Source: CAYSIX01 sp964431205 (GTDB lineage: Bacteria > Planctomycetota > Phycisphaerae > Phycisphaerales > Phycisphaeraceae). From it: a stretch of 11,037 nucleotides of DNA. The position numbers and the translations under genes are program-made. The stretch spans positions 1 to 11,037 of the forward strand of contig CAYSIX010000140.1 of assembly GCA_964431205.1 (NCBI GenBank), read 5' to 3'. The first letter of the stretch is position 1, and each line of letters opens with the position of its first letter. The notes below the pieces were generated by a model. That model was not told the DNA's origin, did no database searches, and was given only the letters and a program-made list of their open reading frames with translations. Shown piece by piece: positions 1 to 6,455 of this stretch.

Positions 1-39
1 ATCCTCTTCTACCAGGGTCAGCTTGATCTGTACCCATGA
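1..39 (+). CDS. 3' end of an upstream gene (partial, uncertain)
   Basis: Frame 1 is open from the window edge and reads ILFYQGQLDLYP before a TGA at 37-39. Only twelve codons are visible, so no family can be named. The stop overlaps an ATG at 36-38 (ATGA), the usual layout of tightly packed genes on one strand. The competing reading is that frame 2, also open from base 2, carries the upstream gene straight through to the stop at 224-226. Codon composition over so few codons does not separate the two. Confidence 0.25.
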   Translation: MLFYQGQLDLYP

Positions 40-70
40 AAAACCCGGAAGAGCCCACCGCGCGAGCCTG

Positions 71-226
71 ATGGACAAGATGGGCTGCCGCAGCGCGATG
101 GAACTGTCGAAGCGATACTGGCACTGGAAGTGCCAGCGGGCGATCCTGTCGCAGCCGATCACGGTGGCGGTGCCCCCGGTGCCGACGTCGGTGGAATACG
201 ATCCGGTCGAGGTGTTCGAGGAGTAG
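71..226 (+). CDS. Small hypothetical protein, 51 residues
   Basis: I do not recognise this protein. From the ATG at 71 it is 51 residues, with a basic aromatic middle (KRYWHWKCQ), two cysteines, and a hydrophobic, proline-rich then acidic C-terminus (VPPVPTSVEYDPVEVFEE). Its third positions are almost all G or C, as in the genuine genes nearby, which supports coding. The start is uncertain. The frame stays open to the left edge, so this may be the C-terminus of a longer protein. I chose ATG 71 because it overlaps the TGA of an 11-codon reading frame (TGATG at 69-73), which would allow re-initiation; the Shine-Dalgarno in front is weak. It ends 23 bases before the PilZ/receiver gene and probably shares its transcript. 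Confidence 0.45.
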   Translation: MDKMGCRSAMELSKRYWHWKCQRAILSQPITVAVPPVPTSVEYDPVEVFEE

Positions 227-249
227 AGGCGGGCGGGAAGCTCGAGGGG

Positions 250-1425
250 ATGAGGATGGGGATGGTTTCAGGACACAGCACGGCCTCGCCGCGACGGGCG
301 GAGTTTGAGCGGGCGGCTCGGCTGCTGAGCGAGAGCGATCCGATCGAGAAGCCGAGCGACCTGTCGCTGGCGCTCAAGTGCGGGTGGCGGGTCCCGCTGC
401 CGGGCGTGGACGCGACGCTGGACGTGCATCACCCCGGCGGGAACGTCAGCGCGTACCAGGCGTGGACGCGTTACCTGGCGAGCGAGTCGGTGGGGCTGAT
501 TCACGGCGGGTACGTGCACATCGGCTCGACGGCGAAGGTCCGCCTGCCGACGATCTGGCACGGCGTCGAGACCCTGCCGGGGCGGGTCAACCAATGCGAG
601 CACGTCTGCGGGTCGATGCACAACAGCACGATCGTCTTCGAGCACGAGGCGGACCTTCGGCTGTTTCTCTCGGAGATGGCGGACCTGGCGGTGAACCGCG
701 CGGACGAGGACGAGGTGACGAGCCTGACGGGTCGTGTGCTGGTACTGGCCGAGCAGGAGGCGGACTGCCGGCTGGTGCAGCACCACCTGCGCGTGACGCG
801 GCTCGCGCTGACGGTGAGCCAGAGCCTGGGTCGGGCGTTGGACGAGCTGAAGCGTTCGCCGTTCGACGTGGTGCTGATGGACTGGTCGGGCGATGCCGAG
901 GGCGGGGACCAGTGGCTCGGTTCGATCCGCGAGGCGGGCTACCGCGGGAAGGTGGTGGCGCTGGTGGGCGACGCGACGGCGGGGAACGTGCAGGCGGCGT
1001 TGGACGCGGGCTGCGTGGCGGTGGTGCCCAAGCCGTACGACGCGGCGAGGCTGATGGCGGAGCTGACCGCGGCGCTGGGCGCCGGTCAGGAGTCGGGCGC
1101 CCAGCCGATCCACAGCTCGCTGCCGCGCGACAGCCAGACGGTGGCGCTGCTGAGGTGGTACGTCGATCACGTCAAGGTGGTGCTGCACACGATGCGCCGG
1201 GGGATCGAGGCGGACGAGTTCGAGACGGTGCTGCGCTGCTGCCAGACGCTTCGCGACACGGGGCAGGGTTACGGGTTCGAGGCGGTGACCGAGGCGGCCG
1301 TTCAGTGCATCAAGGCCCTGAACAGCTCGTTTTCGATCCAGGAGTCGCTGGGCCCGCTGACCAGGCTGGAGGGCCTGGGAACACGGCTGTCGGCGGACGC
1401 GCCCGGGACGGTGATGGCCGCCTGA
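250..1425 (+). CDS. Degenerate PilZ-like / receiver / Hpt-like signalling protein
   Basis: This is a 391-residue soluble protein with no signal peptide or membrane segment. Residues about 45-140 resemble PilZ domains of the planctomycete type (YQAWTRYLASESVGLIHGGY, then a valine-rich strand and TIVFEHE). Residues about 161-277 form a receiver domain: strand VLVL, putative phospho-acceptor D211 (VVLMDW) and K261 (VVPKPY). Residues about 295-380 are helical and resemble an Hpt bundle. Key positions are changed in all three. There is no RxxxR or D/NxSxxG in the PilZ part. The receiver acid pair is A167/E168, and the switch Thr/Ser position is V239. Q332 sits where the Hpt histidine is expected. 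Three in-frame ATGs lie at 250, 256 and 262; 250 has GGGAAG nine bases upstream, and 256 is served by GAGGGG. The role is probably scaffold or protein-protein signalling; the partner is unknown. The PilZ and Hpt assignments are by eye. Confidence 0.85.
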   Translation: MRMGMVSGHSTASPRRAEFERAARLLSESDPIEKPSDLSLALKCGWRVPLPGVDATLDVHHPGGNVSAYQAWTRYLASESVGLIHGGYVHIGSTAKVRLPTIWHGVETLPGRVNQCEHVCGSMHNSTIVFEHEADLRLFLSEMADLAVNRADEDEVTSLTGRVLVLAEQEADCRLVQHHLRVTRLALTVSQSLGRALDELKRSPFDVVLMDWSGDAEGGDQWLGSIREAGYRGKVVALVGDATAGNVQAALDAGCVAVVPKPYDAARLMAELTAALGAGQESGAQPIHSSLPRDSQTVALLRWYVDHVKVVLHTMRRGIEADEFETVLRCCQTLRDTGQGYGFEAVTEAAVQCIKALNSSFSIQESLGPLTRLEGLGTRLSADAPGTVMAA

Positions 1426-1445
1426 GGCGTGACGCGGCGGGGGGA

Positions 1446-1473
1446 TTGCGGCCCGGGCGGCGATGCGGATAAT
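1446..1473 (+). promoter_or_regulatory. Candidate sigma70-type promoter for the kinase-phosphatase pair
   Basis: TTGCGG at 1446-1451 and GATAAT at 1468-1473 are separated by 16 bases. The -10 matches TATAAT at five of six positions; the -35 keeps only the TTG. It lies in the only gap (1426-1519) between the PilZ/receiver gene and the kinase and would start a short leader about 40 bases before the TTG start. This is a motif match only. Confidence 0.35.
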
Positions 1474-1519
1474 CGTCCCACGGCGCGGCAACGCCTGCCG
1501 CCCGTGATGAGGCCGTCCC

Positions 1520-2341
1520 TTGCTCCGACCGCGACAGAAGCTCGGCAAATACCGCATCGTCCGCAGGCTCTGCGAGGGCTCGTTCGCCAACGTGTACGAG
1601 GCGCTCGACACCATCGAGGGCGTGCGCGTGGCGCTGAAGCTGCCGCACGAGCACCTGACCACCGAATCGTTCCTCGAGGACTTCCGCCAGGAGGTCCGCC
1701 TCACCGCCAAGCTCGACCACGCCCTGATCCTGCCGGTCAAGAACGCCGACTTCATCGATGGCAAGTTCACCGTCGTCACCCGGCTGGGCGACCAGACCCT
1801 GGCCGACCGCATGCGTTATCGCATGACCACGCGGCGGAAGCTGGAGCTGATCGAGCAGATGGTCGAGGCGGTCGCCCACGCCCACCGGGTGGGGATCATC
1901 CACTGCGACGTGAAGCCGGAGAACTTCATCCTCTTCGGCGAGTCGCAGGTGAGGCTGACGGACTTCGGGATCGCGAAGCTGTCGAGGCGGACGATGCGGG
2001 GCTCGGGCTCGGGGACGGTGGGGTACGTGGCGCCGGAGCAGGCGATGGGTCGGCCGTCGCGACGGTCGGACGTGTTCTCGCTGGGGCTGATCGCGTACCG
2101 GATGCTGACGGGGGTTCTGCCGGAGTGGCCGTACGATACGCCGCTGCCGGGTGAGGCGAAGCTGCGGGGCCCGTTGGCGCGGCTGAGGCCGTGGCTGCGT
2201 CGGGCGTTGCGGGTCAAGCCGCAGGGGCGATTCGCGGACGCGGGTCAGATGCTGACGGCGTTTCGGCGGATCAGGCCGACGGTGGCGGCGCCGGCGGGGC
2301 GTGGGGCCGGCCGCGGGCGGGGTCGAGGCCGAGATGAGTGA
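1520..2341 (+). CDS. Hanks-type Ser/Thr protein kinase, compact and soluble
   Basis: This 273-residue protein transfers phosphate from ATP to Ser/Thr of target proteins. It is one kinase domain with no sensor or membrane segment. Visible motifs are a glycine loop (CEGSFANVYEA, 18-28; the first Gly is replaced by Cys), VALK with K40, helix-C E58, catalytic HCDVKPEN (D130, K132, N135), DFG (148-150), VAPE (170-173) and SDVFSLG with D184. The HRD arginine is cysteine, so it is a non-RD kinase, a class often independent of activation-loop phosphorylation. The start is TTG at 1520: frame 2 has a TGA at 1508-1510, no ATG exists before the glycine loop, and GAGG at 1509-1512 sits seven bases upstream. 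The C-terminus is an RG-rich tail (about 260-271). It overlaps the phosphatase gene by eight bases, so the two are probably co-translated. Codon choice flips from C-ending to G-ending near residue 105-140. The target is unknown. Confidence 0.93.
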   Translation: MLRPRQKLGKYRIVRRLCEGSFANVYEALDTIEGVRVALKLPHEHLTTESFLEDFRQEVRLTAKLDHALILPVKNADFIDGKFTVVTRLGDQTLADRMRYRMTTRRKLELIEQMVEAVAHAHRVGIIHCDVKPENFILFGESQVRLTDFGIAKLSRRTMRGSGSGTVGYVAPEQAMGRPSRRSDVFSLGLIAYRMLTGVLPEWPYDTPLPGEAKLRGPLARLRPWLRRALRVKPQGRFADAGQMLTAFRRIRPTVAAPAGRGAGRGRGRGRDE

Positions 2342-3209
2342 ACCAGCCGCACAGCCCGAGGCGACGGCGTACCTGGACCGGGACATGACCGAGGCGGAGC
2401 TGACGCCGATCGCGTCGGGTCAGGCGGCGGTCTTCTCGTCGCGATGCCCGGGGCAGGGGGCGTCGAACGAGGACGCGGCGGGGCTGATCCCGATCGGGGC
2501 GCGGGCGGCGGTGCTGGTCGTGGCCGACGGCTGCGGGGGCGCGCGCTCGGGTCACCACGCCGCCGGCCTGGCCGTCCAGGCCATCGCCGCCGCGCTCGCC
2601 GGCCTCGACGACGAGCCCACCGTCGTCCGCGCCGCGATCCTCCACGGCATCGATCAGGCCAACCGCGTCATCCGCGACATGGGCGTCGGCGCCGCCACCA
2701 CCCTCGCCGCCGTCGAGGTCCGCGACCGGATCATCCGCCCCTACCACGTCGGCGACTCGATGATCCTCGTCGTCGGGCAGCGCGGCCGCGTCAAGCTCCA
2801 GAGCGTCTCCCACTCGCCCATCGGCTTCGCCCTCGAGGCCGGCATGCTCGACGAGCAGGAGGCCATGCACCACGAGGACCGCCACCTGGTCTCGAACGTG
2901 ATCGGCTCGGCGGACATGCGCGTCGAGATGGGCTCGGCCCTTCGCCTGGCGCCGCGCGACTCGCTGCTGCTGGCCAGCGACGGGCTGGTGGACAACCTGC
3001 ACGTCCGCGAGGTCGCCGAGCGCCTGCGCAAGGGCCCGCTCCACGCCGCCGCCCGACGCCTGGCCGACGACGCCCGCCAGCGCATGGCCCAACCCGTCGA
3101 GGGCCTGCCCTCCAAGCCCGACGACCTGACCTTCATCGCCTATCGGCCTGTGGCGCCCAGCCGTTCCAGCCGGCGCGGCGACGCCGATGGCCGTGCGTCG
3201 AACTCGTGA
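2334..3209 (+). CDS. PP2C-family Ser/Thr protein phosphatase
   Basis: This is a 291-residue metal-dependent (Mn/Mg) phosphatase of the PPM family, expected to remove phosphate from Ser/Thr and so oppose the kinase encoded just upstream. The acidic metal-binding motifs are in the usual order: NED (D47), VVADGCGG (D65), HVGDS (D141), LASDGLVDN (D216) and KPDDLTF (D263). There is no signal peptide or membrane helix. ATG 2334 was chosen over upstream in-frame codons because GAGG at 2325-2328 is five bases before it and it gives a normal N-terminus. The overlap with the kinase stop (2339-2341) suggests translational coupling. The last about 20 residues (SRSSRRGDADGRASNS) lie beyond the catalytic fold. 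Codons switch from G-ending to C-ending near base 2550. Function as partner of this kinase is inferred from the pairing. Confidence 0.93.
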   Translation: MSEPAAQPEATAYLDRDMTEAELTPIASGQAAVFSSRCPGQGASNEDAAGLIPIGARAAVLVVADGCGGARSGHHAAGLAVQAIAAALAGLDDEPTVVRAAILHGIDQANRVIRDMGVGAATTLAAVEVRDRIIRPYHVGDSMILVVGQRGRVKLQSVSHSPIGFALEAGMLDEQEAMHHEDRHLVSNVIGSADMRVEMGSALRLAPRDSLLLASDGLVDNLHVREVAERLRKGPLHAAARRLADDARQRMAQPVEGLPSKPDDLTFIAYRPVAPSRSSRRGDADGRASNS

Positions 3210-3301
3210 CGTTCGATGACATGCCTTCACCGATCGACCACGTGTCGACCCAGTGCGTTCTGGAAAAAGCCATGATCGCAGCACACGCCAAGAGCCGGAT
3301 C

Positions 3302-3328
3302 CGAGCCTTCGCTCGCGCTGCGGGCTCG
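3302..3328. terminator. Hairpin in convergent gap, possible bidirectional terminator
   Basis: CGAGCC (3302-3307) pairs with GGCTCG (3323-3328) around a 15-base loop. It sits between the convergent phosphatase and Dabb genes, where a two-way terminator is expected, but lacks a proper T-run. The rest of 3210-3400 has lower GC than its surroundings and no convincing gene. It also holds two TGACAGAG copies (3370-3377 and 3380-3387). The hairpin belongs to the short repeat family also seen near 6297. Confidence 0.35.
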
Positions 3329-3400
3329 TCTTCTCATGACCTGTTCATGTCCTGTCTGGAAACCCGTATTGACAGAGTCTGACAGAGCGTGCGTGTCCCT

Positions 3401-3691
3401 TCAGTGCTCGAAGTCCATCGCCATCAGCTCGGCGTCTTCCTTGAGCGGGCCGGCGACGGCGACGTGGTCGGGGTGGTTCGCGTAGGCGTCCAGCGCCTCG
3501 CGTGACTCGAGGGTGACGACCAGCCCGTGGGTGAAGCCCTTGGCCCGGTCGGTGAAGTTCTCGCCCACCTCCAGCCGCAGCACGCCCGGGACGCGGTCCT
3601 TGAGCGAGGCCAGGTCGGCCATGTGCTCGCTGATCCGGTCGTCCGAGACGCCGGGCTTGAACCTGATCCAGACCATGTGCTCGACGGGCAT
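3401..3691 (-). CDS. Dabb-domain (stress-responsive alpha/beta-barrel) protein
   Basis: This 96-residue protein consists of one Dabb domain, a dimeric ferredoxin-like fold. The characteristic stretches are present: VEHMVWIRFKPG at the N-terminus with a conserved His, a central helix (EHMADLASLKDRVPGV), then FTHGLVVTLESREALDAYANHPDHVAV. Members occur in stress-responsive plant proteins and in many bacterial proteins of unknown substrate, so the fold is clear but the reaction is not. The start at 3691 has a perfect GAGGAG six bases upstream on the minus strand. It follows the lipoprotein gene by 53 bases and is probably the last gene of the unit that begins with the UxaC-like enzyme. The strong own Shine-Dalgarno suggests independent, high translation. 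Confidence 0.9.
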   Translation of the reverse strand: MPVEHMVWIRFKPGVSDDRISEHMADLASLKDRVPGVLRLEVGENFTDRAKGFTHGLVVTLESREALDAYANHPDHVAVAGPLKEDAELMAMDFEH

Positions 3692-3744
3692 GCGACACTC
3701 CTCGGTGGGTGGGGCGGCGGGCGCGGCCGGCCCGCGCCGGCCGG

Positions 3745-4935
3745 TCAACGCTCGTACGGGATCAGCAGGATCGGTGCCGGCAGACAGCAGGCGCCCGGCG
3801 GCGAGAAGGTCAGTTCGAGGGTTCCCCCGGCGCCGTCGGCGCCCGGCTCGTAGCGCTGCAGCAGCGCGGCCTCGGGCGGGCCGCCGTACGTCGTCGCCTC
3901 CTCCGGCGCCGCGACCGTCCCGCCCGGGAACACCCCCTCGTTCACCCGCACCACCACGTACTGACGCCCGCACCACTGGGCTGCGGCGCGCGCGTTGTAT
4001 ACCACCACCGCCAGGCCACGACCGTCCCCGCTTCGCCACGGCACACGCAGCCGGTAAAACACGCCGTAGTTGCCCTTGTTTTCACCGTCCTGCAAACCGC
4101 TGAGGCTGTCCACCCCGCGCACCCACGGGTCGCGCTGCCCGTCGGCGAGGATGATCTGCGTCGGTCCCTCGGCCGTGTCGTACACGTAGCCGTCGTCGGC
4201 CGGCGCGACCTCGAAGTCCGCCGTGTCGAACCGACCACGCCCCGCGCCGCTGGGATGAAAACCCTCCAGCACCCGCGGCAGCTCCGGCAGCCCGTCGATC
4301 ACCGACCGGCTGTCCTGGTCCGGGTCGCGCTCGAACACCGTCACCTCGGCCGGCTGGTTGATCCGGAACTCGTACAGCCCGTGCACCAGGTCGTCCTTGC
4401 CCACGACCGTCGCGTCCATCGTCTCGTCGATCGGCATGCGCTGCCCCGGCATCAGCGTCTTGATCATCGCGGGCGGCGGTTCGTCGAAGTACGCCCGCAA
4501 CGCCGACTTGGCGATGTGGTGATACGCGCCGCTCGGCTCGGGGAACGCGTGCTTGTCGAACAACAGCATCAGCGGCGCATCGCCGAGGTTCTCGATCACC
4601 GCCGAGATCACCTTCGCCTCGGCGTTCGGGTCGGGCACGTGGTAGACGTACAGCCGCACGCGTCCGGGCTCGACGCGTTCGCGCAGCGCGATCCCGTCGC
4701 CGGTGCGGAAGTACTCGGGCTTGTCGGACAGCAGCAGCGCGGGCCCGTCGATCGGGCGGCGTCGCACGTCGAGGACGGGCGTGGCCTTCTCGTCGAGCAG
4801 GGCGGGGTCGAGGCGGACGACCTGGCCTGGCCGGGCGGTGGAGAGGGTGTGGTCGCGCTCGCCGGCGGCGCGCGGCGCGGCGCACGCGCCGATCAGCAGG
4901 ATCACGGCGGCAAGTCCGAATGTGAAGCGATTCAT
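3745..4935 (-). CDS. Lipoprotein of unknown function coupled to the UxaC-like gene
   Basis: This 396-residue exported protein starts MNRFTFGLAAVILLIGAC: one basic residue, a hydrophobic core and a lipobox IGAC with Cys18, so it should be lipid-anchored after signal peptidase II cleavage. The mature part looks like beta-rich globular domains, with stretches such as VRLYVYHVPDP, AEAKVISAVIENLGDAPLML and YGVFYRLRVPWR, and two adjacent Cys near the C-terminus (GACCLPAP). There are no transmembrane segments after the signal. I do not recognise the family. The ATG (4935-4933) overlaps the TGA of the UxaC-like gene (4934-4932), and AGGAGG lies about ten bases upstream inside that gene, so translation should be coupled. 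The context suggests a surface or periplasm-facing partner of carbohydrate metabolism, but nothing in the sequence proves this. Confidence 0.85.
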   Translation of the reverse strand: MNRFTFGLAAVILLIGACAAPRAAGERDHTLSTARPGQVVRLDPALLDEKATPVLDVRRRPIDGPALLLSDKPEYFRTGDGIALRERVEPGRVRLYVYHVPDPNAEAKVISAVIENLGDAPLMLLFDKHAFPEPSGAYHHIAKSALRAYFDEPPPAMIKTLMPGQRMPIDETMDATVVGKDDLVHGLYEFRINQPAEVTVFERDPDQDSRSVIDGLPELPRVLEGFHPSGAGRGRFDTADFEVAPADDGYVYDTAEGPTQIILADGQRDPWVRGVDSLSGLQDGENKGNYGVFYRLRVPWRSGDGRGLAVVVYNARAAAQWCGRQYVVVRVNEGVFPGGTVAAPEEATTYGGPPEAALLQRYEPGADGAGGTLELTFSPPGACCLPAPILLIPYER

Positions 4936-6245
4936 GCGGCGACGGCCTCCTTCCCGCCGGCGCAGAACGCGCGGAAGTTGTCCCGCAGCAGCAGGGCCAC
5001 GTCCCGCCGCACGTGCGCCTCGGTGACGCGGAAGCCGGTCTCGATCAGGTCGGCGTACTTGTCGGCCAGCACGTCGGCGATGATGCGTCGCGAGTGGTCC
5101 CACTTGTAGACGAGCTGATCGAGGATGCGGGCGTCGCTGTGCTGGGGGCAGAAGCTGGTGCCCAGCAGCTCCAGCCGCATCCGGGTGATCTCCTCGACGA
5201 GCGACGGGTTGTTCAGGAACCACCAGCACCCGAAGGGCATGAGGTTGCCGAACTTGCGGGCGGTGACGCACAGCTCGTGCTGGTTCTCGCGGGCGAGCAT
5301 GGTCACGAGGAAGCGGTTGTCGGGGAACCCGGCGCACAGGTTGGCCACCGAGAGGATGTCGGCCTTGCCGGACATGTCGCCGGCGTCGCGAAGCGATGGG
5401 TTCACCCGCAGCCGCGACCCGATCATCATCGCGAACGGCAGGCCCCGCTCGGCCAGCACCGGCAGCACCGCCTTCTCCAGCACCGTCTCCGACGGGTCCT
5501 GGTCGCCCTCCAGCTTCCCCGAGGGATACTTGAACGTCGGCGGCAGGCTCACCGCGACGTAGATCGCCTTGGTCCGGTCCAGCCAGTCGTTCAGGAACCG
5601 CCTGACCTCGTCCAGGTGCGTCGGCGCCAGCGAGGCGCTGACCTTGTACCCCCACTTCGCCAGCGCCTTGGCCGCCGTCGGCCAGTCCCGCACCAGCGGG
5701 TCGATCCGCAGCACCGCCTCGAAACGCGGGTCGTCGCCGACGGCCGGGTCCGCCTCCCACTTGCCCCGCTCCAGGTCGTCGAAGACGTTGTTGGTCATCG
5801 TGATCGAGTCGACGTTGGCCAGCTCCATCACGTGGTCCACGTACGCGTCGGCCCGGTGCTGGCGGAAGTAGGCCCGGTACGGCTCCAGCGTCCGCTCGTT
5901 CGGGTCCAGCCCCAGCCGCTTGAGCGTCGTCAGCACGCCCCGGCACGCCTCGCTCACCGGCGTCCGCTCGACGAACAGGTGCTTCCAGATGTGATCCGCC
6001 TGCTCGGCCTTGCTCATCGCCCAGAACTTCTCGTAGGGCAGCTCGCTGGCCGGCACCACGCGGTACACCTCCGCCACGAGGTAGTGGTACGTGACCAGCT
6101 CGTCGATGCCCCAGAGCAGCAGGCCCTTGCCGGTCCCGTCGGCCGAGTCGCCGAACGCCGGCGTGTAGCAGTGCGTGTGCAGGTCCGTGATCGGCTGCTC
6201 GCCGACCACCCGTTCCACGAGTTGTCGCAGTTCGTTGCCGTTCAT
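4932..6245 (-). CDS. Uronate isomerase family (UxaC-like) amidohydrolase-fold enzyme
   Basis: This 437-residue cytoplasmic protein matches the glucuronate/uronate isomerase family, whose characterised members interconvert D-glucuronate and D-fructuronate (or galacturonate and tagaturonate). DLHTHCYTP holds the metal-binding HxH (H23, H25). WWFLN (341-345) and HSDAR (369-373, with D371 and R373) followed by the KWDHSRRII helix correspond to the WWF, TDSR and RRI blocks of UxaC. The strand that usually reads LHIGA in UxaC is FAMMIGS here, so a conserved His is missing. It is also somewhat shorter than classical UxaC (about 470). The substrate is therefore uncertain, and I give no gene symbol. 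The start ATG has no Shine-Dalgarno; TAGAAT ends six bases before it, suggesting a leaderless message. It leads the unit with the lipoprotein and Dabb genes. Confidence 0.85.
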   Translation of the reverse strand: MNGNELRQLVERVVGEQPITDLHTHCYTPAFGDSADGTGKGLLLWGIDELVTYHYLVAEVYRVVPASELPYEKFWAMSKAEQADHIWKHLFVERTPVSEACRGVLTTLKRLGLDPNERTLEPYRAYFRQHRADAYVDHVMELANVDSITMTNNVFDDLERGKWEADPAVGDDPRFEAVLRIDPLVRDWPTAAKALAKWGYKVSASLAPTHLDEVRRFLNDWLDRTKAIYVAVSLPPTFKYPSGKLEGDQDPSETVLEKAVLPVLAERGLPFAMMIGSRLRVNPSLRDAGDMSGKADILSVANLCAGFPDNRFLVTMLARENQHELCVTARKFGNLMPFGCWWFLNNPSLVEEITRMRLELLGTSFCPQHSDARILDQLVYKWDHSRRIIADVLADKYADLIETGFRVTEAHVRRDVALLLRDNFRAFCAGGKEAVAA

Positions 6246-6251
6246 GGCCGC

Positions 6252-6257
6252 ATTCTA
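6252..6257 (-). promoter_or_regulatory. -10 hexamer TAGAAT for a leaderless UxaC-like transcript
   Basis: On the minus strand TAGAAT is followed by six bases (GCGGCC) and then the ATG at 6245. This places the start codon at the expected transcription start. No -35 resembling TTGACA is found 16-18 bases upstream, and no Shine-Dalgarno exists. The spacing is that of TANNNT leaderless promoters described in other bacteria such as Deinococcus. Confidence 0.45.
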
Positions 6258-6296
6258 TCGCGCCCGCCGTTGGGCGCCACCGGGGCGACGGCGCGT

Positions 6297-6326
6297 GATC
6301 CGGGGCTTCGCTGCGCTCAGCCCCCG
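6297..6326. repeat. Intergenic hairpin repeat, copy near the divergent promoters
   Basis: GATCCGGGGCTTCGCT begins a unit in which GGGGCT (6302-6307) pairs with AGCCCC (6319-6324) around loop TCGCTGCGCTC. It is similar in sequence to 3298-3328, but there the stem is CGAGCC/GGCTCG, so both stem arms differ while pairing is kept. Further hairpins follow at 6334-6348 (CGGCG/CGCCG), 6373-6389 (CCGCG/CGCGG, again after GATCCG) and 6388-6401 (GGCTT/AAGCC). Confidence 0.5.
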
Positions 6327-6455
6327 GCTTGAACGGCGATGAACGCCGGCGGTTTCGCGGCGGAGCCACGATCCGCGCTCGGCCCGCGGCTTGACGAAGC
6401 CGAGTTCTGAGCATCAGCGAAGAGCCGGATCAGCGCCCCGAGTCGCGCCGACGGC

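Noticed and set aside
130..249. N-terminal extension of the PilZ/receiver protein from an upstream start
   Set aside because: It would overlap the small ORF ending at 226 and adds a Gly-rich segment unlike a domain; ATGs at 250-262 have Shine-Dalgarno sequences.
268..1812. Long minus-strand reading frame opposite the PilZ/receiver gene and kinase
   Set aside because: The product is Arg/His/Gln-rich without any family pattern, while the plus strand encodes clear domains; it is a GC-driven shadow.
3221..3382. 53-codon plus-strand reading frame after the phosphatase
   Set aside because: Third positions are not GC-biased as in the neighbours, it contains the hairpin at 3302-3328, and no Shine-Dalgarno precedes it.
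5013..6332. Long plus-strand reading frame opposite the UxaC-like gene
   Set aside because: It is antisense to a clear enzyme and its product is a biased Arg/Val/Gln/His sequence.
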